A stretch of 59,005 nt of DNA from positions 1 through 59,005 of the forward strand of contig QHYU01000165.1 of assembly GCA_003224235.1 (NCBI GenBank). The letters run 5' to 3'. This stretch comes from Acidobacteriota bacterium. GTDB lineage: Bacteria > Acidobacteriota > Terriglobia > Acidiferrales > UBA7541. Shown piece by piece: positions 1 to 8,716 of the stretch. How positions within the stretch are numbered: the first letter of the stretch is position 1; the number at the start of each line of letters is the position of its first letter. Both the position numbers and the translations under genes were made by a program. A model generated the notes under the pieces. It was not told the origin of the DNA, did no database searches, and saw nothing but the letters and a program-made list of their open reading frames with translations.

Positions 1-87
1 GTTCTTGAGCACAACGCCTTTCCCATCGATCCCAGGCTCGCGCTGGAGCTTCATGTAGGCCTGCTGCCCGCCATGTTTGTCCTGCAC
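1..87 (-). CDS. Partial reading frame at the left edge, function unknown
   Basis: On the minus strand an open frame runs off the left edge of the window. It begins at a GTG (85-87) directly after an in-frame TGA and reads VQDKHGGQQAYMK onward with a protein-like composition. Only about 29 residues are visible and I do not recognise the family. The stop just before the GTG means it is either a genuine start or a broken continuation of a gene. No clear ribosome binding site precedes it. Confidence 0.25.
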   Translation of the reverse strand, partial: MQDKHGGQQAYMKLQREPGIDGKGVVLKN

Positions 88-135
88 TCACGGCGGGTCG
101 AAAGGCAACCGTTTCGGCCTCATGCGCCCCCGCGA

Positions 136-513
136 TCAACCTTGCTGTTTGTGCCACCACTCCCGAAGCGATTTGCAACGACAGTCAGCATCAAGAGAAA
201 TTAGGAAGATTCCATCCAGCTTGGTTTGCAGTCCGGGCGGAATGCGAACAAACGACGCCCACCATCGGGCAATCCCTATCTCAGGGGTCACAGCCAAGAT
301 CTCGTATCCAAATCGGATGTCCTCTTCAGTTTGGGCCACCTGCGACCAATACGCGAGAATCGCTTGGCGTCCGCGCATGGGCTCGAGAAAGGGTGTGACT
401 TGGTAGGTGCCGTCCTCCGCGAACAGTTTAGCGGCCGCCTGCGGGTCCCGGCTCTCCCACGCGCGGCCGTACGCATCCAGCCAGGACTTGAATGCGGCCG
501 GATCCACGCTCAT
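136..513 (-). CDS. NTF2/SnoaL-like small protein
   Basis: A 125-residue protein of the NTF2-like (SnoaL) superfamily. The helix-rich N-terminus contains WLDAYGRAWESRDPQAAAKL and FAEDGTY, followed by the pattern R-G-R-Q-A-I-L-A-Y-W. This layout is typical of the alpha+beta cone fold used by small polyketide cyclases, ketosteroid-isomerase-like enzymes and many stress proteins of unknown activity. The start at 513 is chosen because CGGAGG sits 6 nt upstream; an ATG 21 nt earlier lacks a site. There is no signal peptide, so it is probably cytoplasmic. Substrate cannot be inferred. Confidence 0.8.
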   Translation of the reverse strand: MSVDPAAFKSWLDAYGRAWESRDPQAAAKLFAEDGTYQVTPFLEPMRGRQAILAYWSQVAQTEEDIRFGYEILAVTPEIGIARWWASFVRIPPGLQTKLDGIFLISLDADCRCKSLREWWHKQQG

Positions 514-780
514 GCGCAGCCTCCGAGCGTGCATTATAAGGGCGTAAGCGAAGCCGCATATATAAACATTGGATGGTGAACCCGCAGTCTCTTTCTCTCC
601 AGAGCACCGGGCGCCGCCCGCCGGACCCGCTTGCCGCCTGCCGACAGGATTGCTTTTCAGCCGCAGCAGGTGATCCTCTGGAATCTGGGATAGGGGTGCA
701 TGTCGCCTTCCCGCCCCCGGTGGTTCAAAATGTCAGTTGCTGCGATCCATAGAGTAGGAGCGCTGGAGGCGGAGGCAGGC

Positions 781-2448
781 ATGCATCGAAGATTGCCAAA
801 GGGACTAATCCTCATGGTGCTGTATTGCTTTTCGATGCTCGCCTCGCAAGCCCAGATTCCCAGCGCCGTACCGCAACCGTCGCCGGCGCCACCGCCACCG
901 CAGATAACACCAGATCCTCTCGGACGAGACACTCCTCTCGGAACAGTTTTCGGTTTTATCAAAGCAGCTCAGGAAGAAAACTACCAGTTGGCGCTGAGGT
1001 ACTTTCAGGCCACGAGTCGTCGCAAACCGCGCCAAGAGGATGAGAAGCTCGTCCATCAACTGAACATGATTCTGAATCTGAGATTCGGCCCCTTCCTGAA
1101 CCAAATCAGCAAGGACCCGGCGGGCAGGTTGGATGATGGCCTGCCTGCGGACAAGGAGAAGGTGGGCGAAATCAATATCGGCGAGACGAAATTCACGCTT
1201 CTCCTCGTTCGAGTAAGCGATAAGGAAGGCGGCAAGATCTGGTTGATCTCCTCGGAGACGTTGGCAGGTATTCCCGATTTCTACGACCTGCTTGGCTTCC
1301 CCAGATTGGAAGCCAAGCTGCCACGGTGGCTGGTGGATTACCGACCGTGGTCGATGCCGCTGTGGCAGTGGATCGCAATCGCTTTACTTGCTCCATTCGC
1401 TTTTGGATTGGCGTGGTTCTTCGTACTTCTCGCCCGGCTCTGCTACCGGCTTGTTATGCGCCAGCGAAACAAGCCCATAGAAGGAGCCCGGTCTCTTTCT
1501 GCGGTTGGCCCTATCACCCTGCTGGCCGCGTTGTATCTGCACTATCGGTTTGTCAGCCTGCTCGGCGCGTCGCTGCTCTACCGCCAGTACTACAAGCTGA
1601 TTGTCGGCGCAATGCTAGCCTTCGGGCTTTATTGGGTGATTGTACGTTTGACCGATTTCATCGTGGCGCGAATCGAGCGTGGCCTGGCAGGGAGAGGAGA
1701 AGGTTCAGCGCATTCGTTGCTTGTGCTCGGCAGTCGCGCTTTCGATGCCCTCGTCTTCATTGCCATCGCGCTATTGGTGCTGAGGTCGTGGGGTGTGGAT
1801 GTGACGACGGCGCTGGCGGGCATCGGAATCGGCGGTATCGCCCTCGGTCTCGGCGCTCAGAAGACTTTCGAGAACCTGTTCGGCGGGGTCTCGGTGATCA
1901 GTGACAATGTCCTGAGGGTGGGGGATGTCTGCAAGGTGGGCAACCAGTTCGGCAGAGTCGAGGATATCGGACTGAGGTCCACGCAGATCCGCACGCTCGA
2001 CCGGACGCTGGTCTCCATTCCGAACGGTACTACGGCCACGGCAAACCTGGAGAACTACAGCAAACGCGACAAGATCTTGTTCAAGCAGATCGTTGGCCTC
2101 CGCCGGGAAACCTCTGCCGACCAACTCCGGTATGTCCTGGCAGAAGTCCGTCGTCTGCTCTATGAGCACTCCAAGGTGGAGTCCGCAACGGCTCAAGTTC
2201 GCTTGGTGCATTTCGCGGACGCCTCACTCAACATCGAAGTCTTTGCCTATGTTTGCACCACTGAAGCCGAACAGTTCCTGGCCACCCAGGAGGATTTACT
2301 TCTTCGCATTCTCGATATCGTGGAGAAATCGGGGACGCAGCTAGCAATCGCGGCGCAAACCGTGTACCTGACTCGGGACAAGGGGCTCAATCCCGAAAAG
2401 ACCAGCGCGGCCGAAGCGGTTGTGAATCGCTGGCGGGAGAACGGTTAG
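781..2448 (+). CDS. Mechanosensitive ion channel, MscS family
   Basis: A 555-residue membrane channel that would open under membrane tension to release solutes in hypo-osmotic shock. The start at 781 has GGAGG 5 nt upstream and gives a signal peptide ending near ASQAQ; an earlier in-frame ATG at 700 lacks this. A proline-rich and soluble periplasmic segment (about residues 25-190) precedes hydrophobic helices near 194-220, 243-263, 273-295 and 320-336. The pore-lining helix GIGIGGIALGLGAQKTFEN is near 347-365. The beta domain follows, with VGDVCKVG, GRVEDIGLRSTQIRT and PNG. The periplasmic part is longer than in small MscS and resembles YbdG/MscM-like members. It stands alone. Confidence 0.9.
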   Translation: MHRRLPKGLILMVLYCFSMLASQAQIPSAVPQPSPAPPPPQITPDPLGRDTPLGTVFGFIKAAQEENYQLALRYFQATSRRKPRQEDEKLVHQLNMILNLRFGPFLNQISKDPAGRLDDGLPADKEKVGEINIGETKFTLLLVRVSDKEGGKIWLISSETLAGIPDFYDLLGFPRLEAKLPRWLVDYRPWSMPLWQWIAIALLAPFAFGLAWFFVLLARLCYRLVMRQRNKPIEGARSLSAVGPITLLAALYLHYRFVSLLGASLLYRQYYKLIVGAMLAFGLYWVIVRLTDFIVARIERGLAGRGEGSAHSLLVLGSRAFDALVFIAIALLVLRSWGVDVTTALAGIGIGGIALGLGAQKTFENLFGGVSVISDNVLRVGDVCKVGNQFGRVEDIGLRSTQIRTLDRTLVSIPNGTTATANLENYSKRDKILFKQIVGLRRETSADQLRYVLAEVRRLLYEHSKVESATAQVRLVHFADASLNIEVFAYVCTTEAEQFLATQEDLLLRILDIVEKSGTQLAIAAQTVYLTRDKGLNPEKTSAAEAVVNRWRENG

Positions 2449-2680
2449 CTCCCTTTCCCGATTGCGACGCTTCACGTCAACCGCCAGCGTTCGCCGAAGA
2501 CGAATACGCGGCTCAAACGCAGATCGTGCGTCAGCAACCGGTCGCCAAACTCAAAGTTGGCGGGCAGCTTGGGTGTTGGGGGATTTGCTTGGCGCCCGTG
2601 TGGCACTCAAGGGTGCATCTTCCAATCTGAGGACGTCGAATCTTCGGCAAGGTTCGGTCACAATCAAGGATGAGAGCCCA

Positions 2681-3418
2681 TCATTTCGCGCCGCTGTCCT
2701 TGAACGTGAGGAGGACAAAGCGTGACGTGGGGCGCTCGCCCGAGTTCACGAAAGTTGCCGCAGCGCCGGCATTGAGCCAAAGCGCTTCGCCGGAGTGCAG
2801 CTTCTTTGCCGGCTGGCCGGGAGATTCCACATTCAGTTCGGATTGGTCAAGTACGGCGAGGAGCCGCGCGGGCTGTGTATCCGCGCCGGCGATTCTGAAA
2901 ATGGACGCAACCTCGCCCGACTGCACAGCAACCTCGTCGGTTTCGAAGACCAGTGTCGTGCCGGCACCGAGCGGGCTTGCGGTTGTGTGCGGACAATCCA
3001 GCGGGCTGTCGGCGATGACTTTCACGCACCGATTGCGCGGGGCTCCCTGCGGGCGGAGCAGCTCGATGGTGAAGTTGCGGAACGGCGTGTCGGTCTCGGT
3101 GCGCGCGACATGAGAGAAGCCGCCCTTCGAGTAGCTGACCTGCCCGTCGGTCAACGTGACGTGAGCCTCGGGTTTTCCGGTAACCGCGTTGATGAAGTCG
3201 GCGGAGCCGACCGCAATACCGAAATAGGGAAGGTCGTGATTATGAAGCAGCGTGGCTTGGTGCCCGGTGATCCCGAAGGCCCACGCGCGCGCGTAATCAT
3301 TTTCGAACAGAGGGTGGTGATGCGGCTCGTCTTTGAGCGCGACGGGAGCCGTCGCGGGCGCCTGAGCGCCGGCCGCCAACGAAAGAAGCAGAATCGACGA
3401 GAAGAGAATTGCTTTCAT
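2681..3418 (-). CDS. Secreted protein with cupin-like fold
   Basis: A 245-residue exported protein of unknown function. The N-terminus MKAILFSSILLLSLAAGAQA is a clear Sec signal peptide with an AxA cleavage site. The mature part has HHHPLFENDYARAW and LLHNHDLPYF, a pattern of histidines and beta strands typical of cupins. The second half (from about residue 150) again looks like beta strands with a GEALWLNAG turn, suggesting a bicupin arrangement. Metal binding by the first His cluster is plausible but unproven. Similar secreted cupin-like proteins are frequent in acidobacterial genomes. No operon partner is evident. Confidence 0.7.
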   Translation of the reverse strand: MKAILFSSILLLSLAAGAQAPATAPVALKDEPHHHPLFENDYARAWAFGITGHQATLLHNHDLPYFGIAVGSADFINAVTGKPEAHVTLTDGQVSYSKGGFSHVARTETDTPFRNFTIELLRPQGAPRNRCVKVIADSPLDCPHTTASPLGAGTTLVFETDEVAVQSGEVASIFRIAGADTQPARLLAVLDQSELNVESPGQPAKKLHSGEALWLNAGAAATFVNSGERPTSRFVLLTFKDSGAK

Positions 3419-3797
3419 GGCTGCGCCTCCGCGGAAGTGTTGAGGCGGAAGCTACTCCACATGGCCGCCGGTGTCAACGCCAGAGGAGCTTTTCGAGCGC
3501 GGTAGAGAGTTCCCATCGCGGCGATTAGCTCAGGCGCGATTCATGTCTCAGACTTTCCAGCCGACATTGATCTCCCCCAAATTCCTCCCCGTGTCCCAGT
3601 AAGCAACGGTTCCGCACGACGGACGCGAGTCTGGGCAACGGTCCCCAAAATGGCGGCTTTGCTGCAATCGGCTTGGCTTTGACGGGGTGCGCTGCGCAGG
3701 CGTACACTCGCTGCAACGGGTTCCCCTAGGCGCAAGCGCTGTCGAAGAAAAAGCACAGCATTTTCCATGGTTGCCGGTCAACGTTTTCAGCGCGGCG
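3419..3797. other. Intergenic stretch without a recognisable gene
   Basis: About 380 nt between two minus-strand genes, carrying the promoter region of the cupin-like gene on its left side and the downstream region of the kinase-like gene on its right. I found no convincing coding frame, tRNA, terminator or repeat in it. Small open frames here overlap one another and lack ribosome binding sites. Confidence 0.5.
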
Positions 3798-5216
3798 CTA
3801 GGGAGCTGTTTGCACCGGAAAGACGTGAGTTGCGGTCGTATCAAACTCGAATCGCAGGACCCATTCACTGGAGACAAACCGACCATCAACTTTCGCAGGC
3901 CAAAACTCCCAACTTTGCGCGGCCTGCAAAGCCAGATTGGCAAAATACTTGCTCGGTCCGGGAGAATCGAACCTCGCTCCTACCACCTTTCCTGACGGAT
4001 CAACAGCGACTCTCACGCTGACCCTCACCTTGCCTCGAATGGTGTCTCGCGCGTTCTGGGGCACGTCGGGCAAGACTTCCCGAAAGACTTCGCCTTGAAG
4101 AAGTCCGCCTGTGGGTGTCTTCACCGCCGTCTCGACTTGAAGGGAGGCAGGCGACGGAGCGGTGCCACGGGAACCTTGCTTTTCATCACTGGTCTTCGCC
4201 GTGAACTGTCCCCTTTCAGGCGTCACTGGCGTCTGCTCCGGTCTTGGCTGAACCCTGGGCTGTTCGGACACAATGGAAGGGGTTGGCTGAGGCTCCCGCC
4301 GACGGTGGAGCAGTCTTGGGCCTGCCAGCATGGCCGCCAGTGCTAGACCAACTGCGACCGCTGGGACAATGTAACGCCGCTTCGCGACCGCCTCTTGCGG
4401 CTCAGCAGTCCTCTGTTCTTCGGGCGTGGGCGCGGGAGCGGGCGCGGGTAAGGTGTGCTGCAGCCGCGCCGAGATCTGGGCAACTGTCCATCGGCGCTCC
4501 GGGTCCCGCCGCAGGCAGTGACGCGCTAAGTCAAGGAATGGCGCGGGCACTGTCTCCGGCAGTGCCGGTTCTCCGTGTTCCTTCCCTTCCCAAACGGGCA
4601 GACGCTGTGTCAGGGCCTCGACCAGGGTCATGCCAAGGGACCAAACGTCCCCAGCCGGTGAGATCGTTCCCCTTGCAGCCTCGGGTGGGTCGTAGACGCG
4701 CGGCTTCCTCCGGCCGCCAGTCGACTCGCCCATCCGGCAGAGCCCGTCGCTCGACAGTTTCAGTTGATCATCGATAGCCATGATGTTTGCGGGTTTCATG
4801 TGGCCGTGCACGAAACCTTTGCCGTGAACGTATGCCAGGGCGTCCAGAGCCGGCGCGAGCATGTCGCGCGCTTCCGCCGGCGTGAGCGGCCGGTGTGGAA
4901 GAATTTGCGACAGGTCCTCACCGGCGTACTCCATCACGACGTAGAGCAGCACCGCGGCGCCCAGTTGGCAGCGTCCCATCTGAAAGAGCCGGATCAAGCG
5001 AGGGTGTGAGAGTTTCGCGGCCAGCCTCCAGCGGGAGAGTTGGAGTTCCGCGTTCCCTGGATCCGCCGGAATGAGTTTGATCGCGGCTTTTTCAAGTCCC
5101 CGCTCCCCGTGCTCCGTAAGAAACACGGCGCTGTGCTCACAGCCACCCAAGTACTGGCGCAGGTAGAATTCCCCATCGACAACCTGGCCTTCCCACTGTT
5201 TCCAGGCCTCGCTCAT
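3798..5216 (-). CDS. Pseudokinase-TonB fusion protein
   Basis: A 472-residue protein with a Ser/Thr-kinase-like domain (about 10-255), a Pro-rich linker, one transmembrane helix (about 282-304) and a C-terminal TonB-type domain (about 389-459, with GKVRVSVRVAVDPSGKV and WEFWPAK). The beta3 lysine (AIK, about 47) is present. The catalytic loop reads HGHMKPAN instead of HRDxKxxN, so the catalytic Asp is His, and the DFG site reads SSDG. The glycine loop is also degenerate. PPE and DVWSLG motifs remain. By family rules it should be catalytically dead or very weak and may act as an ATP-sensing or scaffolding domain, with the TonB part in the periplasm. Start 5216 is preferred because GGGGGAG lies just upstream. 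Confidence 0.8.
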   Translation of the reverse strand: MSEAWKQWEGQVVDGEFYLRQYLGGCEHSAVFLTEHGERGLEKAAIKLIPADPGNAELQLSRWRLAAKLSHPRLIRLFQMGRCQLGAAVLLYVVMEYAGEDLSQILPHRPLTPAEARDMLAPALDALAYVHGKGFVHGHMKPANIMAIDDQLKLSSDGLCRMGESTGGRRKPRVYDPPEAARGTISPAGDVWSLGMTLVEALTQRLPVWEGKEHGEPALPETVPAPFLDLARHCLRRDPERRWTVAQISARLQHTLPAPAPAPTPEEQRTAEPQEAVAKRRYIVPAVAVGLALAAMLAGPRLLHRRREPQPTPSIVSEQPRVQPRPEQTPVTPERGQFTAKTSDEKQGSRGTAPSPASLQVETAVKTPTGGLLQGEVFREVLPDVPQNARDTIRGKVRVSVRVAVDPSGKVVGARFDSPGPSKYFANLALQAAQSWEFWPAKVDGRFVSSEWVLRFEFDTTATHVFPVQTAP

Positions 5217-5445
5217 ATGCTCCCCCGCCTGTCCGCTCACATACGTCAACGTTATTGTACCCGAGCACCCCGCCTGGGTTTCACACGAGAAGTAGCGCCG
5301 TTGCCTGAGGTAGCACGCGAACTCAAGGGCTTCTGGTTAGGCTGTCACGGGCCATCAACTCGTACATATGAGAAATCGCCTTAAGGAGCACAAGGGTACT
5401 TTGTCACAGGTCTTTTTTCACCGCAATGGTGTGCAAGGAGACCGT

Positions 5446-5474
5446 TTGGCGGTGACAAACCTCTTCTGTATACT
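5446..5474 (+). promoter_or_regulatory. Probable sigma70-type promoter
   Basis: TTGGCG (5446-5451) and TATACT (5469-5474) are separated by 17 nt, a good match to the housekeeping consensus. Transcription would start near 5481, just before the small leader frame at 5497 and the membrane protein gene at 5559. Prediction from sequence only. Confidence 0.5.
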
Positions 5475-5496
5475 CGCGCGTGCCCAGGAGATGAAG

Positions 5497-5562
5497 ATGG
5501 AAGCTGCGGTCAAGTTGAACCGCAACGCAAGCTCGGCGGCACAGGCAGGACCCTCGGAATGA
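5497..5562 (+). CDS. Possible 21-residue leader peptide
   Basis: A short frame (MEAAVKLNRNASS...PSE) starts 6 nt after AGGAG, and its TGA overlaps the ATG of the following membrane protein gene in an ATGA arrangement. The promoter-like pair just upstream would give a very short 5' leader. The arrangement suggests translational coupling. No attenuator hairpin or codon bias was seen. It could be a chance frame, or an N-terminal mis-start. Confidence 0.3.
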   Translation: MEAAVKLNRNASSAAQAGPSE

Positions 5563-6575
5563 TCACAACAGCACAGAGCGGTTGGTGGTTCAAGAATTTG
5601 CTGCGCGAACGGAGCGTGCAGATCGCGCTGGGGCTGTGGGTTGTGTGCATCGTCGCGATCTTCCCCTTGAGCGACGGGACGCTGCCGTTTAACCGGCCGA
5701 TACTGGCACAGATACCTTTCCGCGGCCAGGTTTTGGTGCAGATTTTGCAGCCGGTGCCCCCTTTCATCTTGATGGGGGTGACCTATTTCCTGACTCGACG
5801 GCGGTCCATTCCGGACATGGCCAGCCGGGCTCCGGCCCATGCTGTCGCACTGCGCGAGACATTGCTGCTGTGGGTCTATGCCGCGTTTGTGCTTGGGATG
5901 GGCCAGATCATCGGCCGCAGGTTTTTCGGTGAAGGAATCGGGCTGCATTTGAATGGCTCGCTGTTTGGTCCGACACGAGTCCAAACCCCACAGGAAGTGT
6001 GGTTCTGGGCCGGACACAATTTCTTGTTATATGCAGTTGTGCCGTACCTGACATTCCGCGCACGCGGGTATTCGCGGGAAGCGCTCAACTTAAAATCCGA
6101 TAACCTGCGAAACGACACGCTGGTCATTCTCGTGATCCTCGCGTTGGAATCTGCGGCCGAGCTGGCGGCGAGCGGTATCTTCAAGCTGACGAGCCACCAA
6201 TTACTCGCGGGCACCGCGCTTTCGTTCGCGGTGCATCTTCTGGGAACCGGATTGCCCGTGATGATTTTCATCTATAGCATTCTCCTGCCACGCTATCTGA
6301 AACTCACGGGCTCGGTCACGACGACGGTTCTGCTCGGGGCGCTCAGTTACGCCGCGCTGCACGTGTTCGAATACTGGACCGTGTACGATTCCGTTTCGCA
6401 TTCCGTATTGTCCGTGATTTTCGTCGTCCTCACGTTTATCGGCCCAGGGATGATCAAGTCGTATCTCACGCTGCGGACGGGCAATGCCTGGGTGCATTTG
6501 TGGGGCTACCACGCCATCGCACCGCACGTCACGACGGATACGCCTGTCGTGGTGAGAGTCTTCGGCATACGCTGA
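5559..6575 (+). CDS. Polytopic membrane protein, CPBP/CAAX-protease-like
   Basis: A 338-residue inner-membrane protein with about eight hydrophobic segments, for example around IALGLWVVCIVAIFPL, TLLLWVYAAFVLGMGQII, FWAGHNFLLYAVVPYLTF and SVLSVIFVVLTFIGPG. The segment LSYAALHVFEYW and the C-terminal AWVHLWGYHAIAPH resemble the second and third motifs of CPBP intramembrane proteases (an abortive-infection/CAAX protease-like superfamily). The first motif, a Glu-Glu pair with Arg, is not evident, so protease activity is doubtful. The start is coupled to a small upstream frame by a 4-nt overlap. No functional neighbour is visible. Confidence 0.6.
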   Translation: MITTAQSGWWFKNLLRERSVQIALGLWVVCIVAIFPLSDGTLPFNRPILAQIPFRGQVLVQILQPVPPFILMGVTYFLTRRRSIPDMASRAPAHAVALRETLLLWVYAAFVLGMGQIIGRRFFGEGIGLHLNGSLFGPTRVQTPQEVWFWAGHNFLLYAVVPYLTFRARGYSREALNLKSDNLRNDTLVILVILALESAAELAASGIFKLTSHQLLAGTALSFAVHLLGTGLPVMIFIYSILLPRYLKLTGSVTTTVLLGALSYAALHVFEYWTVYDSVSHSVLSVIFVVLTFIGPGMIKSYLTLRTGNAWVHLWGYHAIAPHVTTDTPVVVRVFGIR

Positions 6576-6721
6576 GATACTGCAGCAGGCCCTCTTGCCG
6601 GCGATTAGAACCACTCCGAATTGGAAAGAGCCAATAAGATCGCTCCCAGACTGAATATGTCCGCTTAAGTTCCGAATATTTCAGCAGAGCGGGCGAGAAC
6701 AGCGAGACTGGGTTGAGTACC

Positions 6722-8239
6722 TCAATTGGCGGGAACGGCGCGGTCGTGAGCCCAGGCACGCAGCCGGGCGATATCTTCGTGGCGGGTGACCGAGAGAGGC
6801 CGGGTGCCGCGGAGCTCAGCCAGCAGAACCTCGGTGGAGAGCTGCTGCTTTTGGGCGAACGCCGAATAGAGTCCGGAGATGATGGCCTGCTCGATTTCTG
6901 CGCCGGAGAAACCTTCGCAGGCAGAGGCGAGCGCAGCGAGATCAAACTGCGCCGCGTCGCGCCCGCGGCGCTTCAAGTGGATGCGGAAGAGTTCCGCGCG
7001 CCCCTCCGCGTCCGGCAGATCCACGAAGAAGATCTCGTCGAAGCGGCCTTTGCGCAGCAGCTCCGGCGGCAGAGCGGAGAGGTTGTTGGACGTGGCGACA
7101 ACGAAGACGCCGCTCTGGCGGTCCTGCAACCAGGTCAGAAAAGTCGCCAGGATGCGCTGCGACAGCCCGGCGTCCACGTCGGCGCTGGCCCCACTGGCGG
7201 CGAACCCTTTCTCAATCTCATCGATCCACAGGACGACAGGGGCGAGCTGTCCGGCAATTTCGAGCGACTTGCGCAGGCGCTTTTCGGATTCACCAACATA
7301 CTTGTCGTAGAGCGCGCCGGCATCGAGCTTCGCCAGCTCCAGACCCCATTCGCCCGCGACGGCCTTTGCCGCAAGGCTTTTCCCGCAACCCTGCACCCCG
7401 GTGATTATGATGCCTTTGGGCGGCACCAGGCCAAACCTCTGCCCCTCAGCCGTCAAGGCCCCGCGGCGTTTGCGCAGCCACTCCTTGAGGTTCTTCAGGT
7501 CTGCGACGTCGGCAAAGCTGGCGCTAGATTTCAGATACTCGAGGACCCCTTCCTGGCGCAGCGAGAGGCGCTTGGCCTCGAGCACGTCGGTGAGGGTTTG
7601 AGTGTCGGCGCGGCCGCGCGCCAGCAGGCATTTAGCCAGAGTGCGGCGGGCTTCGTCCCGGGTCAGGCCGGACAGGTTATGGGCCAACTGACGCAGGCCG
7701 ATCGAGTCGAGCTCGACCTTAAGCTGGTTCTGCTTGCCGAGTTCGGCCAGCGTCCCCAGGACCACCTGCAAGAGCAGCCCGGCATCGGGCAACTCGAAGC
7801 GGAATGGGACGACCTCATCGTCCAACTCCGCAGGCAACTTGAGCGACGCGCCGGAAAGGACGATCGAGCGGCGCGCGGCGCGAAAACCCTCGCCCAGCTC
7901 GCGCATCCGGCGGAGGATGCGGTCCTGCTCGAGGTAGCGCGCGAAGTCTTTAAGAAGAAACAGAGCGTCACCACTAATCAGGGCGACGCTGGCCAGCGCC
8001 TGCTCCGGGTTGTCGGTGTGGTAGATGGGGGCGTCAGCGCCTTTACGAGCGAGGCCTGTGGTCACGCTCCACACAAACAAGGGAACTCCCAATTCGGCGG
8101 CGACCTCGGCCAGGAGTTCTTCGACGCGGCCCTCCTCAGCGGTTTCGATGGCAATAATGGGGTGGCGCGAGTTGACGAGCAGGCGGAGCTCGTCCTTCTT
8201 GTCGCGTGCTTGGTCGGTCTGTGCCAAGAGAGGGCTCAT
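6722..8239 (-). CDS. AAA family ATPase, Ycf46-like
   Basis: A 505-residue cytoplasmic ATPase. Residues 1-220 form the divergent N-terminal module found in Ycf46-type proteins (SRHPIIAIETAEEGRVEELL). The AAA+ core follows with Walker A GVQGCGKS (281-288), Walker B VVLWIDEIEK (about 335-344), sensor-1 VATSNN and arginine-finger region RKGRFDE. The C-terminal lid has GFSGAEIEQAI. All catalytic elements are intact. Ycf46 proteins of plastids and cyanobacteria are linked to photosynthesis and inorganic carbon use; the role in heterotrophs is unknown. It is divergent from rpsT, about 95 nt away. Length matches the family. Confidence 0.85.
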   Translation of the reverse strand: MSPLLAQTDQARDKKDELRLLVNSRHPIIAIETAEEGRVEELLAEVAAELGVPLFVWSVTTGLARKGADAPIYHTDNPEQALASVALISGDALFLLKDFARYLEQDRILRRMRELGEGFRAARRSIVLSGASLKLPAELDDEVVPFRFELPDAGLLLQVVLGTLAELGKQNQLKVELDSIGLRQLAHNLSGLTRDEARRTLAKCLLARGRADTQTLTDVLEAKRLSLRQEGVLEYLKSSASFADVADLKNLKEWLRKRRGALTAEGQRFGLVPPKGIIITGVQGCGKSLAAKAVAGEWGLELAKLDAGALYDKYVGESEKRLRKSLEIAGQLAPVVLWIDEIEKGFAASGASADVDAGLSQRILATFLTWLQDRQSGVFVVATSNNLSALPPELLRKGRFDEIFFVDLPDAEGRAELFRIHLKRRGRDAAQFDLAALASACEGFSGAEIEQAIISGLYSAFAQKQQLSTEVLLAELRGTRPLSVTRHEDIARLRAWAHDRAVPAN

Positions 8240-8272
8240 GATGGACCCATTCAGCTTACAAGATCACCGGTT

Positions 8273-8301
8273 TGACAAAGGCTGGGTTCGTCGGCTACTG
8301 T
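8273..8301 (+). promoter_or_regulatory. Probable promoter of rpsT
   Basis: TTGACA (8273-8278) and TACTGT (8296-8301) are 17 nt apart, about 35 nt upstream of the rpsT ATG. The -35 is perfect and the -10 is weak. AGGAG lies 6 nt before the start codon. Confidence 0.5.
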
Positions 8302-8335
8302 AGTCGATTTGTTATCGTCTAACGAGGAGCCTTGA

Positions 8336-8641
8336 ATGCCTGCAGGCACGCCAACGAAAGTCAAGAAACGAAAGAAGTCGGTGCTGAAGCGCGCCAGGCA
8401 AACCGTGCAACGCGCTGCGGTCAATCGAGCCAACCGGACCCGCGTGCGCACGATGATCAAACGGATGCGCGCCGCGCTCGGCGCGGGCGACGCCACGGCC
8501 GCCGGGAACTTGCTTCGGCCAACGCTTGCGGCGATCGACCGAGCCATCAGCAAGGGCGTACTACACGAAAATACGGGGAACCGCTACAAGTCGCGGCTGG
8601 CGCAGGCCTACAACGCTCTGACCACAGCGAAGAGCGCGTAG
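8336..8641 (+). CDS. rpsT: 30S ribosomal protein S20
   Basis: A 101-residue, strongly basic helical protein that binds 16S rRNA early in 30S assembly. The N-terminal KKRKKSVLKRARQT, the central RTMIKRMRAAL and the ending GNRYKSRLAQAYNAL are typical of S20, including the H/K-ENTGNRxKSRL block. The length is slightly above the usual 85-90 because of the N-terminal extension. The start has AGGAG 6 nt upstream. It is monocistronic with its own promoter, as is usual for rpsT. Confidence 0.95.
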   Translation: MPAGTPTKVKKRKKSVLKRARQTVQRAAVNRANRTRVRTMIKRMRAALGAGDATAAGNLLRPTLAAIDRAISKGVLHENTGNRYKSRLAQAYNALTTAKSA

Positions 8642-8716
8642 GGTATCCGCTTCCCTTCCAGATCCGCGGCAGGCAGTTTGTTTCTGTAGCGGCATAGCAA
8701 GCTGTGCCCAACACGT

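Noticed and set aside
6713-8275. Long plus-strand open frame of about 520 codons antisense to the AAA ATPase gene
   Set aside because: It mirrors the high-GC coding strand opposite, shows no recognisable domain, and the minus-strand frame has all AAA motifs.
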